From NCBI GenBank assembly GCA_900765115.1, contig CAAFQK010000026.1:7263-71262 (forward strand): 64,000 nucleotides of DNA. Reading direction: 5' to 3'. Below are positions 41,861 to 50,112 of the stretch, in pieces (position 1 is the first letter of the stretch; every line of letters starts with the position of its first letter). Under the pieces are notes generated by a model that saw only the letters and a list, made by a program, of their open reading frames with translations, was not told the DNA's origin and made no database searches. The translations under genes were made by a program, and so were the position numbers. Origin of the DNA: an uncultured Collinsella sp. (GTDB taxonomy: Bacteria; Actinomycetota; Coriobacteriia; Coriobacteriales; Coriobacteriaceae).

Positions 41861-42928
41861 ATGCGCGACAAGCTCGAAAAGATTATCAAGGCCTACGAGG
41901 AGCTCGAGAAGAAGCTTTCTGACCCGGCCGTCGCCTCCGATATCAAGGAGTTCACGCGTCTCAACAAGGAGTACGCGCACCAGTCCGACCTCATTGCCGC
42001 CTCGCGCGAGTACATCGGCGCGCTCGATGACATCGAGGCTGCCAAGGAAATGCTGCACGATACCACCGATGCCGATGAGAAGGAGATGCTCCAGATGGAC
42101 ATCTCCGAAAACGAGGCCAAGCTCCCCCAGCTCGAGGAAGACATCAAGTACATGCTCATCCCGAGCGACCCCAACGACGACAAGAACACCATCGTCGAGA
42201 TTCGCTCCGCCGCCGGTGGCGACGAGGCGGCCATCTTCGCCGGCGACCTCTACAAGATGTATCAGCGCTTTTGCGAGTCGCGCGGCTGGAAGACCACCGT
42301 GCTCGATTCCAGCCCCAGCGAGGCCGGCGGCTTTAAGTCCATTGAGTTCAAGGTCGAGGGCGACCGCGTTTACTCCGTCATGAAGTTCGAGTCCGGCGTG
42401 CACCGCGTCCAGCGCGTCCCCAAGACCGAGTCCCAGGGCCGCATTCAGACCTCCACGGCTACCGTAGCCGTGCTTCCCGAGGCCGAGGAGATCGACGTCC
42501 AGATCAACCAGTCCGACCTGCGCATCGACACCTACTGCGCCTCCGGCCCTGGCGGTCAGTGCGTTAACACTACCTACTCCGCCGTGCGCATCACCCACCT
42601 GCCCACCAACACCGTGGTACAGTCGCAGGAGCAGCGCTCCCAGATTCAGAACCGCGAGGTCTGCATGCAGATGCTGCGCGCCCGTCTGTACGAGATGGAA
42701 CTCGAGAAGCAGCAGGCCGAGCTCGGTGCCGAGCGCCAGAGCCAGATCGGCCACGGCAACCGTTCCGAGAAGATCCGTACTTACAACCAGCCCCAGGACC
42801 GCGTGACCGATCACCGTATCGGCTTCAACTCCACCTACAACGGCGTCCTTCTGGGCGATCAGCTCGGCACCGTCATCGAGGCGCTCGCCGCCGCCGAGCG
42901 TGCCGAGAAGCTGGCACAGGCTGTTTAA
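41861..42928 (+). CDS. prfA: Peptide chain release factor 1
   Basis: 355 residues. It reads UAA and UAG in the ribosomal A site and triggers peptide release. The catalytic GGQ is at 231-233 (SGPGGQCVNTTYSAVRITH). The codon-recognition tripeptide is PKT at 187-189 (RVPKTESQGR), where E. coli has PAT. Length and the other motifs (AAGGDEAAIFAGDL) are normal. AAGGAG lies 8 bp before the ATG. prmC, which methylates the GGQ Gln, is downstream, as is common. A structured repeat begins at the stop codon. Confidence 0.97.
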   Translation: MRDKLEKIIKAYEELEKKLSDPAVASDIKEFTRLNKEYAHQSDLIAASREYIGALDDIEAAKEMLHDTTDADEKEMLQMDISENEAKLPQLEEDIKYMLIPSDPNDDKNTIVEIRSAAGGDEAAIFAGDLYKMYQRFCESRGWKTTVLDSSPSEAGGFKSIEFKVEGDRVYSVMKFESGVHRVQRVPKTESQGRIQTSTATVAVLPEAEEIDVQINQSDLRIDTYCASGPGGQCVNTTYSAVRITHLPTNTVVQSQEQRSQIQNREVCMQMLRARLYEMELEKQQAELGAERQSQIGHGNRSEKIRTYNQPQDRVTDHRIGFNSTYNGVLLGDQLGTVIEALAAAERAEKLAQAV

Positions 42929-43078
42929 GTTACGGCGTTTTACCAAACGCCGTAACTGCTCGACGCTGCGCGCCGCCCAGAGCGACAATTTGTCATTCAA
43001 AAGGCAAGGCATGACCAGAAGGTCTATGCCCTGCCTTTTTCATGCCAACTTGTTCGCTCTGGGTGGCGCTCGCTGGCA
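42928..43078 (+). repeat. Structured intergenic repeat, family 1, copy 2
   Basis: It begins with GTTACGGCGTTT-TACC-AAACGCCGTAAC right at the prfA stop. The conserved CTCGACGCTGC follows, then GCGCCGCCCAGAGCG (near 42969) pairing with CGCTCTGGGTGGCGC (near 43054). The inner hairpin GGCATGACC/GGTCTATGCC, enclosed by AAGGCA/TGCCTT and followed by TTTTT, is a good terminator. Confidence 0.82.
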
Positions 43079-43518
43079 TTGCCAAAACATCGGCGTTTCC
43101 TTGGTTGTCAAATGATCCGTAGGGAGTCATTGGTGACATTGCCTTGATATTTTATTCAGTCGGCTGTGATGTCATTTGAGCTGCTTACCTGCTTAAGGTA
43201 ATTGACGGCATAAGTCCGCTATCGAAAATATTGCTCAAAATATCGTTCAAGAAGTCGCGGAGCGATTTTTGATGGGTCGTGCGTCAAGCGATGTGGCAAG
43301 TTCTTGGTTAGATATTGGTCAGTTTTGGGGCAACCTTGCCAAAAGCTTGACGAATGCAAATTTAGACGTCAGCGAATGAACACTTTGAGCGAGCTCGGTG
43401 CAAAATTCTGGGCTGATTCTCGATAATCGCCTTCAATCGTCCCTTGCCAAGCGCTGGCCTCGCTTACAATCTGCTCCGACATTCGCGCGCCGTCCGGCGC
43501 TTAAGAGGGGAGGGCCCC
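43079..43518. other. 440-bp AT-richer gap with no recognisable gene
   Basis: No reading frame with similarity, tRNA or clear repeat was seen. The stretch is clearly richer in A and T than its neighbours and contains in-frame stops in all frames. It may be decayed foreign DNA or hold the prmC promoter; the last 20 bases hold the AGGGGAGGG ribosome site of prmC. Confidence 0.5.
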
Positions 43519-44793
43519 ATGGCAAACGAGATTTGGACCATCAAGCGTTGTCTCGAGTGGACCAAGGAGTACCTGGCCGAGCGCGGCGAGGAGCACCCCC
43601 GTCTTTCTGCCGAGTGGCTGCTGTGCGCCGCCACGGGCCTGGCGCGCATTGACCTATATATGCGTATGGACGAGACGCTTAACGCGGCCCAGCTCGAGAC
43701 CATGCATGCGGCCGTTGTCCGCCGCGCTAAGGGCGAGCCGCTGCAATACATCACGGGCAGCACGCAGTTTCGCATGATCGACGTCGCGTGCGCCCCCGGT
43801 GTGCTCATTCCGCGCCCCGAGACCGAGATGCTCGTCGAGGAAGTCCTCAATTATCTGGATGCCGAGGTACTGAGCCCCGAGGCCGCTGCCCGTCAGCGTG
43901 TTGAGCTGCCTTGGAACGATGAGGTCGAGCAGGCACGCAAGGCCGAGGCCGCATTGGCCGACGAGCGAGCGACGGCCGAGCGCCGTGCCGCCAACCTCAC
44001 AGCTGCCGACGAGGCGGCGCTAGGCGGCGATGTGCTGGGCAGTCGCGCTTATGCCGAGGAACTGGCCGATCGCGAGGCCGAGGAAGTCGCCGCGCAGGCG
44101 GCAGAAGCCGAAGCGGCAGAAGCAGAGGCCATGGAAACCCCCGAGCCCGAGCTCGACGAATACGGCATCGCCATTGAGGACAACGACCAACAGGCGACTC
44201 CCGCGCAAGATGCCGCCGAGGCCAACGTATCTGCCCCAGCCGAGCCCCGCACTGCCCGCGTTCTCGAGGTCGGCTGCGGCACGGGCTGCATTTCGCTCTC
44301 CCTTGCCTGGGAGCGCCGCGGCCACGTTACCTGCACTGCTACCGATATCGAGCCGCGCGCCATCGATCTGGCCACCAAAAACCGTGATGCGCTTGGCCTC
44401 ACGTCCGACGAGGTCGCCTTCAGCCTCACAAACCTGGTGAGTTCCATTCCCCGCGAAGAGTGGGGCACCTTTGATGTGCTCGTCTCCAACCCACCTTACA
44501 TCCCGACCGACGTCATGCGCTCGCTGCCGCATGAGGTCAAGGACTTTGAGCCCGATCTGGCGCTCGAGGGCGGTGCCGACGGTCTCGATATCTTCCGCCG
44601 CCTGCTCAACGCGGCGCCCTACATGCTGCGTGCCGGCGGCCTGTTTGCCTGCGAGCTCTACGAGGGCGCGCTCGACGCCGCGGCCGAGCTCTGTCGTCAA
44701 GCAGGCCTTTCGGACGTGCGTATCGTCCACGACCTCACCGATCGCCCCCGCATTGTCCGAGCCATCGTCACCGAGCCCAAGCAACGCCAGTAA
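43519..44793 (+). CDS. prmC: Release factor glutamine methyltransferase PrmC, with a long internal insertion
   Basis: 424 residues, against about 280 for most PrmC. It transfers a methyl group to the Gln of the GGQ motif in release factors. The N-terminal helical domain (EYLAERGEEHPRLSAEWLLC; GEPLQYITGSTQF; GVLIPRPETEMLVEEVL) is followed by an Ala/Glu-rich insertion of about 130 residues (about 118-250). The methyltransferase core then resumes with VLEVGCGTGCISLSLA and the substrate motif VSNPPYIPT. All catalytic motifs are intact. The ATG at 43519 has GGGGAGGG upstream. Its order after prfA is conserved widely. Confidence 0.93.
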   Translation: MANEIWTIKRCLEWTKEYLAERGEEHPRLSAEWLLCAATGLARIDLYMRMDETLNAAQLETMHAAVVRRAKGEPLQYITGSTQFRMIDVACAPGVLIPRPETEMLVEEVLNYLDAEVLSPEAAARQRVELPWNDEVEQARKAEAALADERATAERRAANLTAADEAALGGDVLGSRAYAEELADREAEEVAAQAAEAEAAEAEAMETPEPELDEYGIAIEDNDQQATPAQDAAEANVSAPAEPRTARVLEVGCGTGCISLSLAWERRGHVTCTATDIEPRAIDLATKNRDALGLTSDEVAFSLTNLVSSIPREEWGTFDVLVSNPPYIPTDVMRSLPHEVKDFEPDLALEGGADGLDIFRRLLNAAPYMLRAGGLFACELYEGALDAAAELCRQAGLSDVRIVHDLTDRPRIVRAIVTEPKQRQ

Positions 44794-44816
44794 TATTTAT
44801 TAACTGGTTAGCAAAA

Positions 44817-44836
44817 ATTATAAAGTAGTTTATAAT
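44817..44836 (+). promoter_or_regulatory. hicAB promoter/operator palindrome
   Basis: ATTATAAA and TTTATAAT (44817-44836) are inverted around GTAG, and the right arm holds a TATAAT -10 box at 44831-44836. Overlap of a palindrome with the -10 fits autoregulation by HicB. Confidence 0.65.
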
Positions 44837-44861
44837 TAGGACGGCTGAAAGAGGTCGGCCC

Positions 44862-45047
44862 ATGCAACCTCCTACCTTTCGGGAAATCATTGCCCTACTC
44901 AAGCACGATGGATTCGTGAAGGTCGCGCAAGTCGGTAGTCATGCTAAGTATGTTTCTGGTGACCGCGTTGTCACCGTGAACGGCTCTGGTGGTGATCGAC
45001 CAAAGAAGGGCACGTGGGCAAGTATTCGTCGCCAAGCTGGATGGTAG
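44862..45047 (+). CDS. hicA: HicA-type mRNA interferase toxin
   Basis: 61 residues. The double-stranded-RNA-binding-like fold with REIIALLKHDGFVKVAQVGSHAKY holds the catalytic His 27, and KKGTWASIRRQAGW is the usual C-terminal motif. HicA cleaves mRNA to arrest growth until neutralised by HicB. The gene is AT-richer than its neighbours, as is common for TA genes. HicB follows 11 bp later. Confidence 0.9.
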   Translation: MQPPTFREIIALLKHDGFVKVAQVGSHAKYVSGDRVVTVNGSGGDRPKKGTWASIRRQAGW

Positions 45048-45058
45048 TTGGAGGCAAA

Positions 45059-45505
45059 ATGAGGCAGCGATTTACCTATGACTGCGTTCTCATAAAAGAA
45101 GACGATGGTTACTGCGCTAGCTTCCCGCAGATTCCCGGCGCCTTTGCCGATGGCGATACGCGCGAAGAAGCGATTGCCCATGCCACCGAGGCACTGATGG
45201 CGTTTTTGGCCGACGACCTCAACAACGGTTTGACTCCGGCAGGGTACGAACGCTCGGCCGAGGTCGTGGCCCTTTCAGTCGAAATCGACCACGAGGACGC
45301 TCGGGAAGCGGCGTGCCGAACATTTAAAGACGCAGCGCTGGACCTCAAAGTCTCCGCTCCGCGGATTACCGCGCTGGTCAAAGCCGGAAAGCTCGATGTT
45401 GAACTCGTCGACGGCCGTCGGATGATAACGATAGACAGCATCGAGCGTTACGCCGCCCAAGAACGTCACGCCGGCAGGCCAAAGAAGTTCGTCGCAGTCC
45501 AATAA
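45059..45505 (+). CDS. hicB: HicB-type antitoxin
   Basis: 148 residues. The N-terminal RNase H-like HicB domain (FTYDCVLIKEDDGYCASFPQIPGAFADGDTREEAIAHATEAL) binds the toxin. The C-terminal part (KVSAPRITALVKAGKLDVELVDGRRMITIDSIERYA) is an excisionase/MerR-like DNA-binding domain that could repress the operon. The ATG at 45059 has GGAGG 6 bp upstream; an earlier start at 45014 would overlap hicA. Complete pair with hicA. Confidence 0.9.
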   Translation: MRQRFTYDCVLIKEDDGYCASFPQIPGAFADGDTREEAIAHATEALMAFLADDLNNGLTPAGYERSAEVVALSVEIDHEDAREAACRTFKDAALDLKVSAPRITALVKAGKLDVELVDGRRMITIDSIERYAAQERHAGRPKKFVAVQ

Positions 45506-45572
45506 CCCCTCGTTGCCTACTGATCTCGGGCTTCACTTCTGCAAAAAAGACCCTTCGAGCCTATTTCCGCTC

Positions 45573-45605
45573 TTGCAATATACCGTAAAACTTCTACTAT
45601 AGAAG
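45573..45605 (+). promoter_or_regulatory. Promoter of the HigBA-type pair
   Basis: TTGCAA at 45573-45578 and TACTAT at 45595-45600 are 16 bp apart. CTTCT/AGAAG at 45591-45605 forms a palindrome over the -10, a likely operator. Confidence 0.6.
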
Positions 45606-45614
45606 GAGAAAGGT

Positions 45615-46010
45615 ATGTCAAATCAGCCGCATCGATACCGCATTGTGCTCGATTACATCGAGCCTTGGCTCGATGAGCAGGATGAGTCTACGTTGCGACA
45701 GATTTACGCAGACCTTTTGGTACTTGAGAAAGAAGGTCCTAGCCTTGGTCGTCCGCTGGTTGACCGCGTGAAGGGCTCGAAATTGCATCATTTAAAGGAA
45801 CTAAGGGTGACGTCGTGCGGACCGTCGGTGATTCGTATCCTTTTTGCCTTTGACCCCAAACGTCAGGCAGTGTTGCTGTTGGCGGGAGATAAGTCGCAGG
45901 CGGAGTCGTCGAAGGCAAAGTGGAACGGCTGGTATGCGATCAGCATTCCCAGGGCGGAACAAATATACCGTCGCCATGTAAGGAGGCTCGATCAAGATGG
46001 AGCTGCATGA
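45615..46010 (+). CDS. higB: RelE/HigB-like toxin (phage-derived Gp49-like family)
   Basis: 131 residues. The fold is read from LVDRVKGSKLHHLKELRV, VIRILFAFDPKRQAVLLLAGDKS and WYAISIPRAEQIYRRHVRRL, the usual pattern of HigB/Gp49-like endoribonuclease toxins that cut mRNA on the ribosome. AAGGAG is 8 bp upstream of the ATG. The stop overlaps the antitoxin start by 14 bp. Gene order toxin-antitoxin is typical of HigBA. The symbol is by family. Confidence 0.87.
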   Translation: MSNQPHRYRIVLDYIEPWLDEQDESTLRQIYADLLVLEKEGPSLGRPLVDRVKGSKLHHLKELRVTSCGPSVIRILFAFDPKRQAVLLLAGDKSQAESSKAKWNGWYAISIPRAEQIYRRHVRRLDQDGAA

Positions 46011-46299
46011 GTATATGGAATCACGCGGGATAGCGCGTGAATCTATTGCCGCCGAGCAGGAGAAAACTCGTGAACGTATCGAAGCCTATAAGCTCGCTCA
46101 AATTCGCAAACTAAAGGATCTGACGCAGGCCTCGGTGGCCCAGTCGATGGGTGTTTCTCAAAAACGCATATCGGAGCTCGAGCGCGGGGAGCTGGGATCA
46201 ATGAGGCTCGACACGCTGAGCAGGTACGCAGAAAGTCTCGGCGGAAAGCTTGTCGCAAGCATTGAGTTTCCCGATCGTACCGTTACGCTTGCTCGCTAA
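45997..46299 (+). CDS. higA: XRE family antitoxin (HigA-like)
   Basis: 100 residues. A coiled, charged N-terminus (RESIAAEQEKTRERIEAYK) leads into a Cro/C1-type HTH (LTQASVAQSMGVSQKRISELERGELGSMRLDTLSRYAESLGGKL). The start overlaps the toxin gene by 14 bp, so the two are translated together. It is expected to neutralise the toxin and repress the promoter at 45573. Confidence 0.88.
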   Translation: MELHEYMESRGIARESIAAEQEKTRERIEAYKLAQIRKLKDLTQASVAQSMGVSQKRISELERGELGSMRLDTLSRYAESLGGKLVASIEFPDRTVTLAR

Positions 46300-46446
46300 A
46301 AATCTGCAATAACCCCCTCACTTTCACCGACTACTACGGCCGCTCGCCAAACCAACATGCGCTCTGGGCAAATAGATTGAACGTTTCGTGCGAGAATGCC
46401 CCACAGTAAACAAACTTGCAACAGAGCGTAAGGGGCTGGCATACAC

Positions 46447-47190
46447 ATGCAGACGGTCTATCGGGTATACGAGGGAGCGCGCGAGCCGCATCGGCTTGCC
46501 GTCGAGCGTACGGCCGAGGTGCTCGGTCGCGGCGGCCTGGCACTGATCCCGACCGAGACCGTCTATGGCGTCGCCGTGGCAGTCAATGCCTTCTCCGATG
46601 CCGTCCCCCAAGATACAAGCGAGTTCCCGTCGTGGTCATGCGACCCGCAAGCCACCGTCAACGGCGCCGCAGTCCCTGCGCTCGGCACCGGCTATCGCCG
46701 TATCTTCACTCTCAAGCAACGTGAACTCACGCAAACCGTTGCTTGGCTGGTCGATGGCGTCGAAGCACTCGACCGCTATGGCGTGGATATCCCTAACGAG
46801 GCCCGCGTACTCGCGCGACGATGCTGGCCGGGAGCCCTGACTATCGTGGTCAAGGCGGCTCCCTGCGTGCCGACCTTTATGCGTGCCGCCGACGACACCG
46901 TGGCCCTGCGCGCTTCGGCCTCTCCCGTGGTCCAAGCGCTCATCCGCGCCTGCGGCAGTCCCCTTGCCTGCACGAGCGCCAACACACACGGCGCGCCCTC
47001 GCCGGCAAGCTTTGCCGCCGTCGAAGGTCGCATCCTGGAGGGGGTCGATGTTGCCGTCGACGCCGGCGAGACCCCGTGTCGCGACGCCTCGACCATCGTG
47101 TCGTTCCAGCACGGCGGGCTCCAGATCCTGCGCCAAGGCGCACTTCCCGCATCAGAGATCGAACGGGTCCTGTCCGACCCGATGCAATAG
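46447..47190 (+). CDS. tsaC: L-threonylcarbamoyladenylate synthase (TsaC/Sua5/YrdC)
   Basis: 247 residues. It makes threonylcarbamoyl-AMP for the t6A37 modification of tRNAs. The YrdC core is visible in ALIPTETVYGVAVAV, ARRCWPGALTIVV, DTVALRASASPVVQALI and PLACTSANTHGAPSP. About 30 residues (AFSDAVPQDTS..) separate the first strand from the nucleotide-binding basic motif, which reads FTLKQRE where most members have IYxxKxRP. The short C-terminus lacks a Sua5 domain. Position after prmC, separated only by TA genes, is the conserved backbone order. Confidence 0.88.
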   Translation: MQTVYRVYEGAREPHRLAVERTAEVLGRGGLALIPTETVYGVAVAVNAFSDAVPQDTSEFPSWSCDPQATVNGAAVPALGTGYRRIFTLKQRELTQTVAWLVDGVEALDRYGVDIPNEARVLARRCWPGALTIVVKAAPCVPTFMRAADDTVALRASASPVVQALIRACGSPLACTSANTHGAPSPASFAAVEGRILEGVDVAVDAGETPCRDASTIVSFQHGGLQILRQGALPASEIERVLSDPMQ

Positions 47191-47203
47191 AAAGGTGTAA
47201 GCG

Positions 47204-48745
47204 ATGTCGTTGAATCTGGGCAGCCTGGGCATGGAAGATGCCTCGTTTAACTTTGGCGGTTCCTACATCATGGCGCTCGACTGCGGCACCACCTCGGTAC
47301 TTGCGACCATCGTCGACGAGTACGGCTGCATCGTCGCGCAGGCACGTCGTAGCGTCAAAACCAGCTTCCCGCGTCCCGGTTGGATAGAGCAAGACCCCAT
47401 GGAGGTGCTTGCCAGCCAGATCGGCGTGATGATGGAGGTCCAGTTTAAGAGCGGCATCCATTCCGACCGCATCGCCGCCATCGGTATCTCCAACCAGCGC
47501 GAGACCACGGTGGTGTGGGACCGCATAAGCGGCCAACCCATCTATAACGCCATCGTGTGGCAATGCCGTCGCACCGCACCTCTGATCGACGAGCTGGTCG
47601 AGCGGGGCGCAGAAGAGCTGGTGCGCTCCCGCACGGGACTCACGCTCGATCCGTATTTCTCGGCTTCCAAGGTGCAGTGGATCCTCGACAACGTCGACGG
47701 TGCGCGTGAGAGCGCGGCGGCGGGCGACCTCATGTTCGGCACCATCGACACCTGGCTCATCTACAACCTCACCGGCAGTCAGGTCTTTGCCACCGACTAC
47801 ACCAATGCCAGCCGCACGGCGCTCTTTAATATCCATACGCTCGATTGGGACGACGACCTGCTGGCGCTCTTTGACGTTCCACGTTCCATGATGCCCGAGG
47901 TTCGCTGGAGCTCGGGCGACTACGGCCGCGTCGCGAGCGATATCATGACCAACATGCCGCCCATCATGGGCGTGGCGGGCGATCAGCAGGCGTCGCTGTT
48001 CGGCCACTGCTGCTTCCATCCCGGCCAGACCAAAAACACCTATGGCACGGGTTGCTTTATGCTCATGAACACCGGCGACGAGGTCGTCGAATCCAAGAAC
48101 GGTCTGGTCTCCACGATCGGTATCGCCGCGGACGGCAAGATCAGCTATGCGCTCGAGGGTTCTATCTTTGCCGCCGGCTCAACCATGAACTGGCTGCGCA
48201 ACAACATGGGCATCATCTCGAGTGTGAGCGAGTCCGCACAACTCGCCGCTTCGATCAACGACAACGAGGGCTGCTACTTCGTCCCCGCCTTCGCTGGCCT
48301 GGGCGCTCCCTGGTGGGACCCGCGTGCCCGCGGTATCGTGTGCGGCCTGACCGGTGCCTCGAGTCGCGCGACCATTGTGCGTGCGGCCTGCGAGTCCATG
48401 GCCTACCAGAGTTATGACGTGCTGCGCGCCATGGAGCAGGACGTGGGACTTTCGATTGAGCGCCTGTCCGTCGATGGCGGCGCCTCACGCAACGAGTTCA
48501 TCATGCAATTCCAGGCCGACCTGCTGGATATCTCCGTGCTGCAATGCGAGACGGTGGAGACCACGGCAATCGGTGCCGCGTACTTGGCGGGTCTTGCCGT
48601 CGGCTATTGGGAAGACCTTGAAGAGCTGGAGCAAAATGCCCAGATCGTTAGGACCTTCCTTCCCCATATGTCCGCCGAGCGTCGCGAGCAAAACCTTGCG
48701 GGCTGGCGTGATGCAGTCAGGCGCTCGCTCAGCACCGCACAGTAG
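47204..48745 (+). CDS. glpK: Glycerol kinase (FGGY family)
   Basis: 513 residues, cytosolic. It phosphorylates glycerol to glycerol 3-phosphate. Motifs: phosphate 1 loop MALDCGTTSVLATI, FPRPGWIEQDPMEV, SNQRETTVVWDR (substrate Arg-Glu), TDYTNASRTALFNI, phosphate 2 GDQQASLFGH and adenosine loop VDGGASRNEFIMQFQADLL. The first 20 residues precede the usual start, but the ATG at 47204 has AAAGG upstream; the second ATG at 47231 is also possible. No glycerol uptake or glpD gene is adjacent. Confidence 0.92.
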   Translation: MSLNLGSLGMEDASFNFGGSYIMALDCGTTSVLATIVDEYGCIVAQARRSVKTSFPRPGWIEQDPMEVLASQIGVMMEVQFKSGIHSDRIAAIGISNQRETTVVWDRISGQPIYNAIVWQCRRTAPLIDELVERGAEELVRSRTGLTLDPYFSASKVQWILDNVDGARESAAAGDLMFGTIDTWLIYNLTGSQVFATDYTNASRTALFNIHTLDWDDDLLALFDVPRSMMPEVRWSSGDYGRVASDIMTNMPPIMGVAGDQQASLFGHCCFHPGQTKNTYGTGCFMLMNTGDEVVESKNGLVSTIGIAADGKISYALEGSIFAAGSTMNWLRNNMGIISSVSESAQLAASINDNEGCYFVPAFAGLGAPWWDPRARGIVCGLTGASSRATIVRAACESMAYQSYDVLRAMEQDVGLSIERLSVDGGASRNEFIMQFQADLLDISVLQCETVETTAIGAAYLAGLAVGYWEDLEELEQNAQIVRTFLPHMSAERREQNLAGWRDAVRRSLSTAQ

Positions 48746-48868
48746 GGCTGCGATGGGCTGCTCGATACAACAAACCGCTAAACTAATGCATGGCGTGCGG
48801 CGGCAACATTGCTGCACGCCTTGTCAGCAAGGCCGTTTTGCGGCCGCAACGAAAGGGGCAATCAATCC

Positions 48869-49516
48869 ATGACCGTCACCTACGATGCGTCCCGTGTGAC
48901 GCTTGTCGATCACCCGCTCGTCCAGCACAAGCTGTCGATCCTGCGCGACAAAAACACCGGCACCAACCAGTTCCGTCAGCTCGTGCGCGAACTCGCACTT
49001 TTTGACGGCTACGAGGCCATGCGCGACCTGCCTATGGAAGACGTCGAGGTCGAGACCCCCATCACTACCGCCACGTTCAAACAGCTCGCCGGCAAGAAAC
49101 TCGCCATCGTGCCCATCCTGCGTGCGGGCCTTGGCATGGTCGACGGCATCCTCGACCTGGTGCCCTCCGCTCGCGTGGGCCACATCGGCATGGAGCGCGA
49201 CGAGGTCACCCACGAGCCGCACGAGTATTACTGCAAGATGCCCAAGGATATCGACCAGCGCATCTGCCTGGTCGTCGACCCCATGCTCGCCACGGGCGGT
49301 TCGGCCGAGATGGCCATCAGCTACCTGCGCGAGCGCGGTGTCAAGGACATCCGCATGCTGTGCATCGTCGCGGCCCCCGAGGGCCTCAAGTCGCTGACTG
49401 AGAAGGACCCTGATGTGCATATCTATACCTGCGCCATCGACGACCATCTCAACGAGGCTGCCTACATCGTTCCCGGCCTCGGCGACGCCGGTGACCGCAT
49501 CTACGGCACACTCTAG
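48869..49516 (+). CDS. upp: Uracil phosphoribosyltransferase
   Basis: 215 residues. It converts uracil and PRPP to UMP (pyrimidine salvage). Motifs: LVQHKLSILRDKNTGTNQFRQL, ILRAGLGMVDGIL, PRPP loop VVDPMLATGGSAEMAI, and C-terminal GDAGDRIYGT. The ATG at 48869 has AAAGGGGC upstream. It precedes the atp operon, as in many Gram-positives. Confidence 0.96.
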   Translation: MTVTYDASRVTLVDHPLVQHKLSILRDKNTGTNQFRQLVRELALFDGYEAMRDLPMEDVEVETPITTATFKQLAGKKLAIVPILRAGLGMVDGILDLVPSARVGHIGMERDEVTHEPHEYYCKMPKDIDQRICLVVDPMLATGGSAEMAISYLRERGVKDIRMLCIVAAPEGLKSLTEKDPDVHIYTCAIDDHLNEAAYIVPGLGDAGDRIYGTL

Positions 49517-49558
49517 TCGCTGGGCTAAGACGGCCGCGGCTGCAAATACGAAGAAACG

Positions 49559-49593
49559 GTGCGCGCGGACGAACAAAAGGCGACCGCGCGCAC
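49559..49593 (+). terminator. Hairpin after upp
   Basis: GTGCGCGCGG at 49559-49568 pairs with CCGCGCGCAC at 49584-49593. No T-tract follows directly, so it may be a weak terminator. Confidence 0.5.
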
Positions 49594-49797
49594 TCCTGTT
49601 AACGGACGTTTTGCCCTGCAGGGTTCGAGAAAAACGTATTACCGTACCTGCGGCATAAAGAAGGTCTTAAGAAAACGAACAGGTGCGTATTAACCGATGC
49701 TTTTTCGGTTGTACTTTAGCGATTGGCTCGTACAATAGTCACCAATGTTTGGCGGGAACTGTTCTGTGAAGCGTTAAAAAGGAAAGTGAGGACGCCA

Positions 49798-50109
49798 GTG
49801 TTTCAGATAGCCGATCTGCTCGCTATCGTTGCAGGCGCCATCGCGGGCGCAATTGCCTTCCTTCCCTTTGTCTTTACGCTCAAGCCGGTTCTTGACGATA
49901 AACAGAATGCGGACATGCTCAAGGGTATGGTGAGTCTGGCGGTCTCGGCAATCGCCCTGCTCGTCTTTACCTTGGTTGTGTTTGTGTTGTTCGGAGAGGC
50001 ATTTCGCATGTTCCTCCTGGGCGAGGCGATCGGCTTCGTGGCCTTTATGGCCGCCTGCACGGTTCGCGTCGCCAAGGCGCTGCGAGATCCTCATGAGGTC
50101 GAAAGGTAA
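49798..50109 (+). CDS. AtpI-like small membrane protein of the ATP synthase operon
   Basis: 103 residues with three hydrophobic segments (DLLAIVAGAIAGAIAFLPFVF; MVSLAVSAIALLVFTLVVFVLF; LGEAIGFVAFMAACTV). Its size, hydrophobicity and place directly before atpB fit AtpI, which helps assemble the c-ring, though the sequence itself is poorly conserved. I chose GTG 49798 (GAGG upstream); GTG 49786 and ATG-less extensions to 49723 are also open. It ends 3 bp before atpB. Confidence 0.65.
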   Translation: MFQIADLLAIVAGAIAGAIAFLPFVFTLKPVLDDKQNADMLKGMVSLAVSAIALLVFTLVVFVLFGEAFRMFLLGEAIGFVAFMAACTVRVAKALRDPHEVER

Positions 50110-50112
50110 GTC

